A stretch of 45,528 nucleotides of DNA. It comes from an uncultured Duodenibacillus sp. GTDB lineage: Bacteria; Pseudomonadota; Gammaproteobacteria; Burkholderiales; Burkholderiaceae_F. This document shows positions 19,330 through 28,405 of this stretch, piece after piece. Each line of letters starts with the position of its first letter. The stretch's first letter is position 1. The translations under genes and the position numbers were made by a program. The stretch spans positions 1 through 45,528 of the forward strand of contig CALXQS010000016.1 in NCBI GenBank assembly GCA_944390715.1, written 5' to 3'. The notes under the pieces are model-generated. The model did no database searches and had not been told where the DNA came from. It worked only from the letters and a program-made list of their open reading frames with translations.

Positions 19330-20862
19330 TCACTGCAGCAAAGTGATGCGCACGGAGGCAATCCGGTTGCGTTCGAGCGCTGCGGCTTCAAATTTCCACC
19401 CCGAGACCTCAATCGAGTCCCCGATCTTTGGAAGTCGGCCGAGCTTGTGAAGCATCAGTCCGGCGACCGTCACAAAGTCTCCGGCGCTTTGGATTAGGCC
19501 GTCGCACCCCAGAGCCTGCTCGATGGAAAAGAGATCTGCAGCGCCGTCCGCAAGCCAGCCCCCGTCCACCGATTGAATCAAACATTTGTCGCCTTCATCA
19601 GGAAAGTCGCCTGCAATAGCCTCCAGTACGTCGTGGGCAGTCACCAACCCCTGCACCACTCCGAACTCATCGGCCACAATCACGAGCGAGGCGCGCGCCC
19701 TCTTGATAAAGCGCATGACGCCGATCACGCTGGCCGTCTCCGGCACTGTCAGCAGCTTGCGTTTTTTTGCCTGTGCTCGAAGTGCATCCACATCGCCCTT
19801 GAAGCCAACCAAATCCTTTGCCTTCACGAATCCGACAATGCGCTCCAGCGAACCTTCAGCCACAGGAAACACGCTGTGATGAAGCATGCGGGCATCCTGC
19901 ACAATTTGCTCATAGCTCTTGGTGATGTCGAGCCAAGCGATATCCGAACGAGGCGTCATGACCATGCGAATCGGCCGATCCGCCAGGGACAGCACGCCTT
20001 CGATCATTTCACGCTCATCTTCTCCAAAACTCTGCTCCGGCTCTCTTAGGCCGGAAGATTTTTCCTCTGAGGCAGGCATCGATGCCGAAGGCTCCATCAG
20101 CCGAACGATGGCCTGCGTCGTTCTTTCCCTAAACGGCATGCGGGAGAGGTGCTTGGCGCTGTTTCTTCTTGCAAGCTGATTGAAAGCTTCGATCATGATC
20201 GAGAATGCGATGGCCGCATACAGATATCCCTTTGGAATATGAAAGCCCAATCCCTCAGCAACCAGGCTCAGGCCGATCATGAGCAAAAACGACAAACACA
20301 GTACGATGACTGTCGGATGCTTGTTGACGAAATCCGTCAAAGGGCGGCTTGCCACCACCATGACCACCATTGCAATGATCACGGCAGAGGCCATCACGGT
20401 CAGATTGTCGACCATGCCGACGGCCGTGATGATTGAATCAACAGAAAACACTGCATCCAGAAGCAGAATCTGCACAATGACGAGCCAAAACTTGGACTTG
20501 CCCGAAGACTGCTCCGAGGAGTGCGGCAAAGCCTCGATGCGCTCGTGCAATTCGCTCGTCGCCTTGATAAGAAGAAACACGCCGCCCGCAAAAAGAATCA
20601 GATCGCGTGCCGAGAATGCATGCTCCCAGATCGAAAACAAAGGAGTCGTCAGCGTAACCAGCCATGACATGATCGACAGCAGCATCAGGCGCATCACAAG
20701 CGCCAAACCAAGGCCGGTGTACATCGCCTTGCCCTGATCTCGCTCTGGAAGTTTTTTGGCAAGAATGGCAATGAAGACAAGATTATCGACGCCAAGAACA
20801 ATTTCAAGAACGATCAGCGTCAATAGCCCCAGCCAAATGCTGGGATCGGCAAGCATTTCCAT
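19330..20862 (-). CDS. TerC-family membrane protein with CBS and CorC/HlyC domains
   Basis: 510 residues. The N-terminal about 240 residues form the TerC membrane domain of seven or so helices, with conserved LEIVLGVDNLVFIAILAKKLP and DAVFSVDSIITAVGM motifs; its acidic residues sit in membrane helices and are thought to handle metal ions. A linker, a CBS pair (about 310-425, VMTPRSDIAWLD) and a C-terminal CorC/HlyC transporter-associated domain follow. This is the architecture of E. coli YoaE and YegH, linked by family membership to manganese or other metal export. ATG at 20862 is chosen; upstream in-frame codons are non-ATG. Divergent from the gene at 21096. Confidence 0.88.
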   Translation of the reverse strand: MEMLADPSIWLGLLTLIVLEIVLGVDNLVFIAILAKKLPERDQGKAMYTGLGLALVMRLMLLSIMSWLVTLTTPLFSIWEHAFSARDLILFAGGVFLLIKATSELHERIEALPHSSEQSSGKSKFWLVIVQILLLDAVFSVDSIITAVGMVDNLTVMASAVIIAMVVMVVASRPLTDFVNKHPTVIVLCLSFLLMIGLSLVAEGLGFHIPKGYLYAAIAFSIMIEAFNQLARRNSAKHLSRMPFRERTTQAIVRLMEPSASMPASEEKSSGLREPEQSFGEDEREMIEGVLSLADRPIRMVMTPRSDIAWLDITKSYEQIVQDARMLHHSVFPVAEGSLERIVGFVKAKDLVGFKGDVDALRAQAKKRKLLTVPETASVIGVMRFIKRARASLVIVADEFGVVQGLVTAHDVLEAIAGDFPDEGDKCLIQSVDGGWLADGAADLFSIEQALGCDGLIQSAGDFVTVAGLMLHKLGRLPKIGDSIEVSGWKFEAAALERNRIASVRITLLQ

Positions 20863-21095
20863 AAATATGTCCGTCTCAAAAGAGATCAAAAAGAGACTTC
20901 AAGATATCAGAGTTTCGTTTCAGTTTGCTTATTGCCCGGCCGCGCAGCGCTCCGAGCCGCTTTCAGGCTAAAAAATTTGTCGAAAAAGCGTATCTGCCTC
21001 GCGCAGAATCCGTGCGACTGTGACAAGATACGTGTTGCATAGAAGCTCTTTTTTGCGTCAAAAACAATCAGCCAAACATCAACCGGAGTGCTCAC

Positions 21096-21953
21096 GTGTC
21101 CAACAAAGAAATTACTCGATTTTTCGTCAGCGAAGCCGGCCTTATCGAAGTGCTCGACTTTAAGAAGCGAACTTTCAAGCAGGCGCTCAAACCCTTTTTG
21201 AAGAAAGGCTGGAAAAACGATCCCTGCAAGCTTGCCGCCGCCATGCACAAAAGCAGCGATCTGCGCGATGCCGTCATGGTGATCCGCAACGCCTATCTTG
21301 ATCACTTCGAAAAGCTCTCGGATGATCTTCTGCAGAAAATCAGTCAGGAGCCGACCGCAGCGCCAAAGGACGACGCTGCGAGCAAGAAAGCCGACAAGCT
21401 TCTCGAAGAAGCCTATCAGGACATGCTCGCCGCAACGGTCTTGTTGAGCGACATTGCGACCAAGTCGCTCACGAACTGGGTGCGCACTCTTTCTTCTCGC
21501 GACTACGCTGATCTCGTCGAGGAACTGCGCTTTTTCCTCATTCACGAAGTCACCGACACGTTCAATGTCTGGGATGCCAGCGTCGATACGCCTGACGGCC
21601 AAGCCGTAACATTGCTTTTGGACCTTGCTCCAGATGATTTCGATGAGTTTGAGTTTGAGCTCGCTGAAAGCCGCCAGCCCGGCGTGCCCGTGCGCATCAG
21701 CACCAGCAAGCCGGTTGAAGAGCTCAATGCCATTGCTCAGAAGTTGGAACTTGACATCGAGTTTCGCAGCAGCAGAGCCGATTCAAAATCCGAAAGCAAT
21801 CCTGCTGCAGCCTCCCCTGCCAAGCCTCGAAAGAAAGCCGTCAAACCCGCCGCCGTCAAGAAGGCCGAACAAAAGCGCGCCTCTCAAAAGAGTTCCGGCA
21901 GAAAATCTGCGGCAGGCAAGAAATTGGAAAAAGAAGCGCCGAAAGCCAAGTAG
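21096..21953 (+). CDS. Hypothetical protein with basic C-terminal tail
   Basis: 285 residues, unrecognised. It starts at GTG 21096 with GGAG eight bases upstream. Residues 1-80 are helical and basic. A middle part (about 95-205) includes DYADLVEELRFFLIHEVTDTFN and ends in an acidic DDFDEFEFELAES stretch. Residues 235-285 form a Lys/Ala/Ser-rich, H1-like tail ending KEAPKAK. No signal peptide or membrane helix is seen. The tail suggests nucleic acid or polyanion binding, but this is inference. It stands alone between the divergent TerC gene and the convergent importer operon. Confidence 0.8.
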   Translation: MSNKEITRFFVSEAGLIEVLDFKKRTFKQALKPFLKKGWKNDPCKLAAAMHKSSDLRDAVMVIRNAYLDHFEKLSDDLLQKISQEPTAAPKDDAASKKADKLLEEAYQDMLAATVLLSDIATKSLTNWVRTLSSRDYADLVEELRFFLIHEVTDTFNVWDASVDTPDGQAVTLLLDLAPDDFDEFEFELAESRQPGVPVRISTSKPVEELNAIAQKLELDIEFRSSRADSKSESNPAAASPAKPRKKAVKPAAVKKAEQKRASQKSSGRKSAAGKKLEKEAPKAK

Positions 21954-21983
21954 CTCGGTTTGACGTTTTTTACAAACAAATTT

Positions 21984-22018
21984 GCCGGAGTCTGCAATGC
22001 TGACTCCGGCTTGCTTTT
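21984..22018 (+). terminator. Terminator, probably bidirectional
   Basis: GCCGGAGTC/GACTCCGGC, a perfect 9-bp stem, with TTGCTTTTG on one side and AAATTTG on the other. It lies between the convergent gene at 21096 and the BMP lipoprotein gene. Confidence 0.6.
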
Positions 22019-22064
22019 GCTCGGGCACCGCAGGCTGGGCGCCCGATTTTGAGGCTCTTGCCGA

Positions 22065-23192
22065 TTACTTGCTGCTGGGCACCTTGCCCACCACGCCCTT
22101 GACGAAGTAGTTCATGCGCGTCAGATGTGCGTCATCGGCCTTCTGGCCCTGCGCAATGACGGTCTTTCCTTCGTTGTCGACGATCGGGCCCGTGAAGACA
22201 TTGAACTCATTTTTCTCCATCTTCGCATAGGTGTCGTTGATGTCCTTGACGACGCTGGCGGGAGCCTTATCGGTAATGGCCGACAGCTTGATCATGTGCA
22301 TGCTTGCGCCGCCCCAGACCGGTTCAACCTTCCAGCGATTGTTGAGCACATCTTCGATGCGCTTGGCATAGTACTCATCCCAGTGGTGCGTGACGGCGCC
22401 GATGAGCTGAGTCGGAGCGGCCTTCTTCATGACCGAGTGATAGCTGATCACCTTGACCTTTTCAGCTTCTGCGGTCGAAGCCACGGCCTGAGAATTGGTG
22501 TGGTGAGAAATCACGTCGCAGTTCTGGCCCACAAGCGTCTTGGTGGCGTCGGCTTCCTTGCCTGGGTCATACCAGGTATTGGTCCAGACCACGCGCACTT
22601 CAATGTTGGGATTAACGGACTGAGCGCCCAGCGTGAAGGCATTGATGCCCTGGAGCACTTCAGGAATCGGCACGGCCGCCACATAGCCGAGACGTCCGTT
22701 TTTCGTCATCGCGCCGGCAAGCTTGCCTGCCAAATAACGCGCTTCGTAAAAGCGGGCATTGTAGTAATTGAAGTTGTCGGCCGTCTTGTAGCCCGTGCAA
22801 TGCTCGAACTTCACGTCAGGAAATTCCTTGGCAACCTTCAGGCCGGGATTCATGAATTCGAAGCTTGTTGCAAAAATGATCTTGTTGCCCTGGTTGGCCA
22901 AATCGCGGATCACGCGCTCGGCGTCAGCCAGCGTCGTGACATTTTCAACGAACTGCGTTTGAATCTTGTCGCCGAACTTCTTCTGCACGATTTCTCGGGC
23001 TTCATCGTGCTGCTTGCTCCAGCCTTCGTCGGCACGGGGGCTCGGATAGAGCCAGGCGGCCTTGAGCACGCCGGCATCGGCAGAAGCGGCCTTTTGCGGC
23101 GCTGCAGGCGCGCTTTGAGACTTTTCTTCGCCGCATCCGCTCAGAGCAACGCAGGAAGCAGCAGCTAAAACGAGAGCAAGTTTTTTAAACAT
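22065..23192 (-). CDS. BMP-family ABC transporter substrate-binding lipoprotein
   Basis: 375 residues. It has a lipoprotein signal peptide with lipobox ALSGC (Cys20), so it is anchored in the periplasm. The mature part is a Bmp/PnrA-type (Med) binding domain, starting LKAAWLYPSPRADEGWSKQHDEA. Family members bind purine nucleosides or related ligands and feed an ABC importer; here the ligand is not proven. ATG 23192 is selected because the signal peptide starts there; the frame extends upstream without family similarity. Last gene of the operon, 103 bp after the second permease, with a stem-loop in the gap. Confidence 0.92.
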   Translation of the reverse strand: MFKKLALVLAAASCVALSGCGEEKSQSAPAAPQKAASADAGVLKAAWLYPSPRADEGWSKQHDEAREIVQKKFGDKIQTQFVENVTTLADAERVIRDLANQGNKIIFATSFEFMNPGLKVAKEFPDVKFEHCTGYKTADNFNYYNARFYEARYLAGKLAGAMTKNGRLGYVAAVPIPEVLQGINAFTLGAQSVNPNIEVRVVWTNTWYDPGKEADATKTLVGQNCDVISHHTNSQAVASTAEAEKVKVISYHSVMKKAAPTQLIGAVTHHWDEYYAKRIEDVLNNRWKVEPVWGGASMHMIKLSAITDKAPASVVKDINDTYAKMEKNEFNVFTGPIVDNEGKTVIAQGQKADDAHLTRMNYFVKGVVGKVPSSK

Positions 23193-23260
23193 TGTTGACG
23201 TCCTTATGGTCGAAATGACGGCGCTTGCGGCACGGGAATCAAACCCGCAGCCTTCCGCGC
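23193..23260 (-). promoter_or_regulatory. Structured spacer before the lipoprotein gene
   Basis: On the minus strand GGCGC and GCGCC enclose a second hairpin, GCGGG-TTTGATT-CCCGT. Such structures between permease and binding-protein genes often protect the mRNA of the more highly expressed binding protein. That role is inferred here. Confidence 0.4.
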
Positions 23261-23295
23261 CGAGCACGGATGGATAAAAGATTTCTTCGCGAGCC

Positions 23296-24216
23296 TCAGC
23301 TCTTCGGGTTGAATGTCTTGCCCAGGCTTGCCGGCACATTAAGGGCAATCCACTTCGGATTGCGGCTGATGAGCACCAGCACGAGAATTGTGGCCAGATA
23401 CGGAGTCATCGACATGATTTGGCTGGGTATTTCGATGCCCATTGCCTGCATATTAAACTGCATCATCGTCACGCCGCCGAAAAGATAGGCGCCAAGCACC
23501 ACGCGCAAAGGCCTCCACGTCGCAAAAGTCACCAGCGCAAGCGCAATCCAGCCTCGTCCGGCAGTCATGCCTTCAGCCCACAGGGGCGTGTAGACAAGCG
23601 AGAGATAAGCGCCTGCAAGCCCAGACATCAAGCCGCCGAAGAGAACCGCGCAAAAGCGAATCGTGCGAACGTTGTAGCCCAGAGCATAGGCCGCCTTGGG
23701 AGATTCTCCGACAGCTCGAACCACAAGTCCCCAACGGCTGCGGTACAAAAACCACCCCACAAGCGCAAGTCCGGCAAGCGCCAAGTAGGCAAATGCATGC
23801 GAGGAAAAAAGCGCTTCGCCCACAAAGGGAATATCTTCCAGGAAGGCAATGCCGGTCGAGGCCCGAGCAGGAAGCGCCATGCCCTGCAGAGGCTGGCCGA
23901 CGAAAGCTGAGAATCCGGTTCCGAAAAGCGTCAGCGCGAGGCCGGCAGCATACTGATTGGCATAAAGTCCAAGCGTAAAGAAGCCAAAAAGCGCCGCCAG
24001 CGCAAGACCTGCCGCAGCTCCGGCTGCAAATCCCAGAGCAAAGCTGCCCGTTGCATACGTCGCGCCGAACCCGGCCACGGCCCCCAAAAGCATCATGCCT
24101 TCAATGCCCAGATTGAGCACGCCGCTTTTTTCATGAATCAAGATGCCGATGGCCGCAATCAAAAGCGGCGTTCCTGCGTTAAGCGTTGCGGCAATAATCG
24201 AAGCTGTCACACTCAT
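23296..24216 (-). CDS. ABC transporter permease (BMP-type importer, second subunit)
   Basis: 306 residues with about eight to ten membrane helices and the BPD_transp_2 pattern. GIEGMMLLGAVAGF lies near residue 37, and the AGRGWIALALVTFATWRP motif near 220 is where the ATPase contacts. It pairs with the upstream permease to form the channel. Its start overlaps the stop of that gene (ATGA), so the two are translated together. Confidence 0.93.
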   Translation of the reverse strand: MSVTASIIAATLNAGTPLLIAAIGILIHEKSGVLNLGIEGMMLLGAVAGFGATYATGSFALGFAAGAAAGLALAALFGFFTLGLYANQYAAGLALTLFGTGFSAFVGQPLQGMALPARASTGIAFLEDIPFVGEALFSSHAFAYLALAGLALVGWFLYRSRWGLVVRAVGESPKAAYALGYNVRTIRFCAVLFGGLMSGLAGAYLSLVYTPLWAEGMTAGRGWIALALVTFATWRPLRVVLGAYLFGGVTMMQFNMQAMGIEIPSQIMSMTPYLATILVLVLISRNPKWIALNVPASLGKTFNPKS

Positions 24217-25301
24217 TGCCCGCCTCCCTTGCGATCGGACAACCCCACCCAGACGGGCTTAAAAAAGATGAATGCGTCGCACACCAAAAGGAAAAAGAGC
24301 AGCATTCCCTGATAGACGTCCGTCACGGAAGAAGGCAGCCCCATGCGGCTTTGGCCAAGTTCGCCTCCAAGATAAAAAAGCGCCATGACAAAGGCCGCCG
24401 GTATGCAGCCCAACGGAGAAAGTCTTCCAACGAAGGCCACGATAATGGCTGCAAAGCCATAGCCGGGACTGATGTTGAGCGTGAGCTGTCCCACTGGTCC
24501 CGTCACCTCGCACACGCCGGCCAGTCCCGAAAGGCCGCCGGAAATCAGCATGGCCGTCCACAGCAGCCGGCGCGGCCTGAAGCCCGCGTATTTTGCCGCA
24601 AGCGGCGCCACGCCCGAGACCTTGAACTGCAGGCCGATGAACATGCGCGACATCATGATCTCAACGGCAAGCGCCGCGACAAGCGCAAAGACAAAGCCGA
24701 CATGCAGACGCGTGCCGCCGATCAAATTCGGAATCGTCGCATCCGACGTGAAGATGGGCGACTGCGGAAATCCCAATCCGTCAGGATCCTGCAGCGGTCC
24801 CTGCACGCAGTAGGCCAAAAAGAACTGCGCCACATACACAAGCATGAGCGAGACGAGAATTTCATTGGCGTGGAACCGGTCCCTGAGCAGCGCCGTGACG
24901 GCCGCCCAAAGGCAGCCGCCGGCTGCGCCAGCAGCAATCACCACCACGATGTACCAGTGACCAATGCCGGGCGGGCACTGCAGCGCAGCCCAACCGCCGG
25001 CGATGGCGCCCATCAGAAACTGACCTTCCGCACCGATATTCCAGATGTTGGCTCGATAACAGACCACAAGCCCTGCAGCGCACAGCAGCAGCGGGGTCAT
25101 CTTCACGCCCACCTCTGCCCAGCCGCGAACCGTCTCAAGCGGCGCCACCAGAAATACGTAAAGTCCTTCAAGAGGATTTTTTCCAAGACAGGCAAAAAGA
25201 ACCGCTCCTGCAAGCACCGTCAGCGCAAGAGCTGCGACGGGCGAAAACCACTTCATCAGCCCGGGTTCCTGTCTGGCAATCAGCTTAATGGGAAACTGCA
25301 T
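24213..25301 (-). CDS. ABC transporter permease (BMP-type importer, first subunit)
   Basis: 362 residues with about nine membrane helices, the usual larger permease of nucleoside-like importers. Features are NIWNIGAEGQFLMGAIAGGWAA, the TALLRDRFHANEILVSLMLV segment, and GYGFAAIIVAFVGRLSPLG near residue 275. It starts immediately after the ATPase stop codon (one base between them). Confidence 0.93.
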   Translation of the reverse strand: MQFPIKLIARQEPGLMKWFSPVAALALTVLAGAVLFACLGKNPLEGLYVFLVAPLETVRGWAEVGVKMTPLLLCAAGLVVCYRANIWNIGAEGQFLMGAIAGGWAALQCPPGIGHWYIVVVIAAGAAGGCLWAAVTALLRDRFHANEILVSLMLVYVAQFFLAYCVQGPLQDPDGLGFPQSPIFTSDATIPNLIGGTRLHVGFVFALVAALAVEIMMSRMFIGLQFKVSGVAPLAAKYAGFRPRRLLWTAMLISGGLSGLAGVCEVTGPVGQLTLNISPGYGFAAIIVAFVGRLSPLGCIPAAFVMALFYLGGELGQSRMGLPSSVTDVYQGMLLFFLLVCDAFIFFKPVWVGLSDRKGGGQ

Positions 25302-25302
25302 C

Positions 25303-26823
25303 TCAATCCGCCTCCCGGCTCTTGTTCTTGAAAGGACTGCCTGACCACAAGCCTGCCATCCAGCGGCCCAGCTCTTCCATGCCCAGCGACTGCACCGGAA
25401 CGGCCGGCGAGATGTGCCCGCGGTACATCACTGCAATGCGGTCGCAGACTTCGTAGAGCTCATCGATTTCTTCGCTGACCACCACAACGGCTGCGCCCTC
25501 GCTGCGCAGCTTGACCAAAGCGTTGCGGATAACGGCAGCCGCGCCGACGTCCACGCCCCACGTCGGCTGATCCACGATCAGAATGCGGGGGTGGTTGAGC
25601 ATTTCTCGTCCTACGATGAATTTCTGCAGGTTGCCCCCTGAGAGCGCCTGAGCCGGCTTCATGACGGAAGGCGTCTTCACGTCGAACGTCTTGATGACTT
25701 TCTCGGTAAAGGCGCGAGAGCGTTCGTGTTTGATGAATCCTTTGCTGTGCAGATCATCGCCCGTGAGCAGCGTATTGGTCATGAGCGAAAACTCCGGCAC
25801 TGCGCCGTGTCCTAGACGCTGCTCGGGCACATACCGAAGCCCCAGCGCACGGCGCTGCGCGGGATCAAGCTTGTTGACTTCTTGACCGAAAATCTTCACC
25901 GTTCCTTGTTCAACAGGAAGCTCTCCCATGCACACGCCCAACAGTCTCGACTGACCGTTGCCGCTGATGCCGGCAATGCCGACGATCTCGCCAGTGCGCA
26001 CAACAAGGCGGATGTTTGCAAGCCCTGAAACGTGACGCCCGCCGTCGAGTCCAACGCCTAAAAGCTCGAGCGCTACGCCGCCAGGAGTGCCGGAACGCTC
26101 GGCAAGCTTCGGCGGCTCATTGCCGATCATCAGCCGCGCGAGCTCGTCTTCAGTTTTTTCACGCGGCACGACAGTCTCAATCACGCGTCCTGCTCGCAGA
26201 ACCGTGCAGCGATCGGCGAGCTCGCGAATTTCATCGAGCTTGTGCGAAATAAAGACGATCGAGACGCCTTCGCGGGCAAGCTGACGGAGCGTTTCAAAAA
26301 GTTTTCTGACGGCCTGCGGCGTGAGCACCGATGTAGGTTCATCGAGGATCAAAAGCTTCGGAGAAGTCATCAGAGCGCGAATGATTTCCACGCGCTGGCG
26401 CTCGCCCATGGCCAATTCGGCGACGAACGCGCGCGGATCAACCGGAATTCCGTAGCGCTCTCCAAGCTCGGAAATGCGTCGGCACGCATCGTCAAGAGAC
26501 ATATGTTCAGCCAGGCCCAGCATCACATTTTGCGCAACCGTGAGCGTTTCAAACAATGCAAAATGCTGATGCACCATGGCGATTCCGAGTTCACGGGCAG
26601 CCGAAGGACTGGAAATTTCAACCTTGCGGCCGTCAAACTCGATCGTGCCGTTGTCAGGAGCCACTGAGCCGAAAATAATCTTCATCAAAGTGGACTTGCC
26701 GGCACCATTTTCACCGAGAATGGCCAGAACCTCCCCGGGTGCGACATCAAGCGATATGTCGTTGTTGGCCACAATCCCCGGATAGGCCTTGGTAATGTGC
26801 TGCAGCCGAAGTCTCGGAGTCAT
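25303..26823 (-). CDS. ABC transporter ATP-binding protein (BMP-type importer)
   Basis: 506 residues made of two ATPase domains in tandem, as in ribose/nucleoside-type importers. The first has Walker A GENGAGKST, signature MGERQRVEI and Walker B LLILDEPTS. The second is degenerate in Walker A (GISGNGQSR) but has LSGGNLQKF and LIVDQPTWG. ATG 26823 is chosen, since the family start MTPRLRLQHITKAYPG begins there. First gene of the operon, behind an attenuator-like hairpin. Confidence 0.94.
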   Translation of the reverse strand: MTPRLRLQHITKAYPGIVANNDISLDVAPGEVLAILGENGAGKSTLMKIIFGSVAPDNGTIEFDGRKVEISSPSAARELGIAMVHQHFALFETLTVAQNVMLGLAEHMSLDDACRRISELGERYGIPVDPRAFVAELAMGERQRVEIIRALMTSPKLLILDEPTSVLTPQAVRKLFETLRQLAREGVSIVFISHKLDEIRELADRCTVLRAGRVIETVVPREKTEDELARLMIGNEPPKLAERSGTPGGVALELLGVGLDGGRHVSGLANIRLVVRTGEIVGIAGISGNGQSRLLGVCMGELPVEQGTVKIFGQEVNKLDPAQRRALGLRYVPEQRLGHGAVPEFSLMTNTLLTGDDLHSKGFIKHERSRAFTEKVIKTFDVKTPSVMKPAQALSGGNLQKFIVGREMLNHPRILIVDQPTWGVDVGAAAVIRNALVKLRSEGAAVVVVSEEIDELYEVCDRIAVMYRGHISPAVPVQSLGMEELGRWMAGLWSGSPFKNKSREAD

Positions 26824-26850
26824 AAAAAAAATTTCGCGAAAAACAAAAAC

Positions 26851-26878
26851 TCTTCGGGAGCGCCCTTGCACCCGAAGA
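26851..26878 (-). promoter_or_regulatory. Attenuator-like hairpin before the importer operon
   Basis: TCTTCGGG ... CCCGAAGA (8 bp) followed by AGTTTTTGTTTTT on the minus strand, ending about 25 bases before the ATPase start codon. It looks like a terminator in the 5' leader. A -10-like TAGAAT lies upstream at 26897-26902. No known riboswitch fold was recognised. Confidence 0.45.
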
Positions 26879-27097
26879 CCATAAAAATCAGGTCAGATTC
26901 TAACAAAACTATGCCCGCGCCTGCTGAAAAACCTGTGCATGCAAAGCGCTTTTTTCTTCTCTGAAAACTTCCCTGCCCGACGAGCAAGACGTTCGCTGCG
27001 CACAACACGCTCATTGGGCTCGTCGGGCTGCGGCTTTTGCTTTTGCGCTACGCCCCCCGACTGCGTCAGACGAAAAGTCGGCCTTGCCGGCTGCACC

Positions 27098-27103
27098 TAT
27101 AAT
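27098..27103 (+). promoter_or_regulatory. -10 box of the RidA gene
   Basis: Consensus TATAAT, 85 bp before the start codon. No good -35 box at 16-18 bp. The rest of the 26824-27187 gap contains only the importer leader. Confidence 0.5.
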
Positions 27104-27187
27104 CGAAGACGCGCAAAGGCAGGCTTTCGGACAGATGCTTTTGCTCATTGATTCGTCAACGCTTGGCAAAAAAAGGACTGACTCAGC

Positions 27188-27571
27188 ATGCAGATCATCA
27201 CTCCCCCCTTTAAAGGCGAAAACAAAGGCCACTATTCCGCGGGCGTCATCAGCCGCGGCACGCTCTACGTCTCCGGACAGCTCTCGATTGATCCTGATAC
27301 GCGAGAAGTCTGCAAGGGCGACATCAAGGACCATGCACGTCTGGCTTTGAACAACGTCGATCGAGTGCTGCGCGAGGCCGGCTGCAGCCGCAGCGACGTC
27401 GTCTTCTGCCGCGTCTACACACCCGATGTCAAATACTGGGGACCGATCAACGAGGTCTACAGCGAATTCTTCGGCACGCACAAACCCGGCCGCGTCATTG
27501 TCTCAACAACCGAACTGCATTTCGGATGTCTGGTTGAAATCGAGGCTGTGGCGGAAGTTCCGCGACAGTAG
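27188..27571 (+). CDS. RidA/YjgF-family reactive intermediate deaminase
   Basis: 127 residues, the usual length. RidA hydrolyses enamine/imine intermediates made by PLP enzymes such as threonine dehydratase. Residues equivalent to the catalytic Arg105 and Glu120 of E. coli RidA are present (Arg102 in KPGRVIVS; Glu in LVEIEAVAE). The N-terminal PPFKGENKGHYSAGV pattern is typical. AAGGAC lies nine bases before the ATG. Monocistronic. Confidence 0.9.
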   Translation: MQIITPPFKGENKGHYSAGVISRGTLYVSGQLSIDPDTREVCKGDIKDHARLALNNVDRVLREAGCSRSDVVFCRVYTPDVKYWGPINEVYSEFFGTHKPGRVIVSTTELHFGCLVEIEAVAEVPRQ

Positions 27572-27783
27572 TTCATGCAGCCCGCCTGAAGGCAACGGCA
27601 GCAAAAAGCAGCCGCTCTTGATTGAAGCCGAAGGCGCGCTGCGGCGTTGCGCGGAGGACTTTGCGCGTACAATGCCCCAGCCCGTTGAGGCGAGTGCGAT
27701 TTTTTCACTCAAGCTCGGCCCAAGCGGGCTTTCCTCGAATTTTTTCGCTAGCGCATAAGGCGTTTCTCTGAAAGGGTTCAGCA

Positions 27784-28161
27784 ATGTTAGGCAAAGGCAT
27801 GACGGCCGTCGGGCTGCTTCTCATCTCCAACATTTTCATGACGTGCGCCTGGTACCTGCACTTGAAGCTGCAGACCTTGCGCGTAATCAACTTCAGCGCC
27901 TGGCCGATCTATATGGTCGTGCTGTTTTCCTGGGGCATCGCGCTGCTTGAGTACAGCTTCATGGTGCCGGCCAACCGCATCGGATACATCGGCAACGGCG
28001 GTCCGTTTACTCTCGTGCAGCTCAAAATCATTCAAGAGTGCGTCACGCTCACCGTCTTTTCGGTGTTTTCCATTCTTGTTTTTCAAAACCGCTTCGGGTG
28101 GAACCATTTGGCGGCATTCGTCTGTCTGGTGATGGCCGTCTTCTTCGTTTTTCAAAAATAA
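27784..28161 (+). CDS. DUF486 (DMT-superfamily) membrane protein
   Basis: 125 residues with four membrane helices. The family motifs NIFMTCAWYLHLK and LFSWGIALLEYSFMVPANRIGY are clear. These small proteins belong to the drug/metabolite transporter superfamily and have no known substrate. ATG 27784 has AAGGG seven bases upstream. A -10-like TACAAT at 27668-27673 may be its promoter. Confidence 0.9.
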   Translation: MLGKGMTAVGLLLISNIFMTCAWYLHLKLQTLRVINFSAWPIYMVVLFSWGIALLEYSFMVPANRIGYIGNGGPFTLVQLKIIQECVTLTVFSVFSILVFQNRFGWNHLAAFVCLVMAVFFVFQK

Positions 28162-28172
28162 CTCAACGACGA

Positions 28173-28221
28173 ACCCGCAATTTGCTTTGTGCAGACATCC
28201 TGCAAAAAGCAGCTGCGGGTT
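28173..28221 (+). terminator. Terminator after the DUF486 gene
   Basis: ACCCGCA ... TGCGGGT stem enclosing a second GCTTT/AAAGC stem, followed by TTTTCT. Confidence 0.65.
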
Positions 28222-28405
28222 TTCTCTGCCTCGATTAAGCTGCTTTGCTTATCCGCAACCAGCCGCCAAAGCACTTCGAACGGTTTTGTTTTCGTTTGCA
28301 TGCGCAAATACGGTACTATCCGTAGAAACAATTTCAACAAATGCGGCCTGACCGCATTTTTGCGCTCGCGTCTCCCCTCACCCCACTGCAATCAAGGCAT
28401 CTCTG

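Noticed and set aside
23220..23250. tRNA-like T-arm in the permease-lipoprotein spacer
   Set aside because: Only one arm resembles a tRNA; no acceptor, D or anticodon arm is present.
22125..25331. Plus-strand frames opposite the importer genes
   Set aside because: Shadows of the BMP lipoprotein and permease genes; His/Arg-rich and without motif content.
26824..27187. Purine or other riboswitch before the importer operon
   Set aside because: No recognisable aptamer pattern; only a simple hairpin with a T-rich run is seen.
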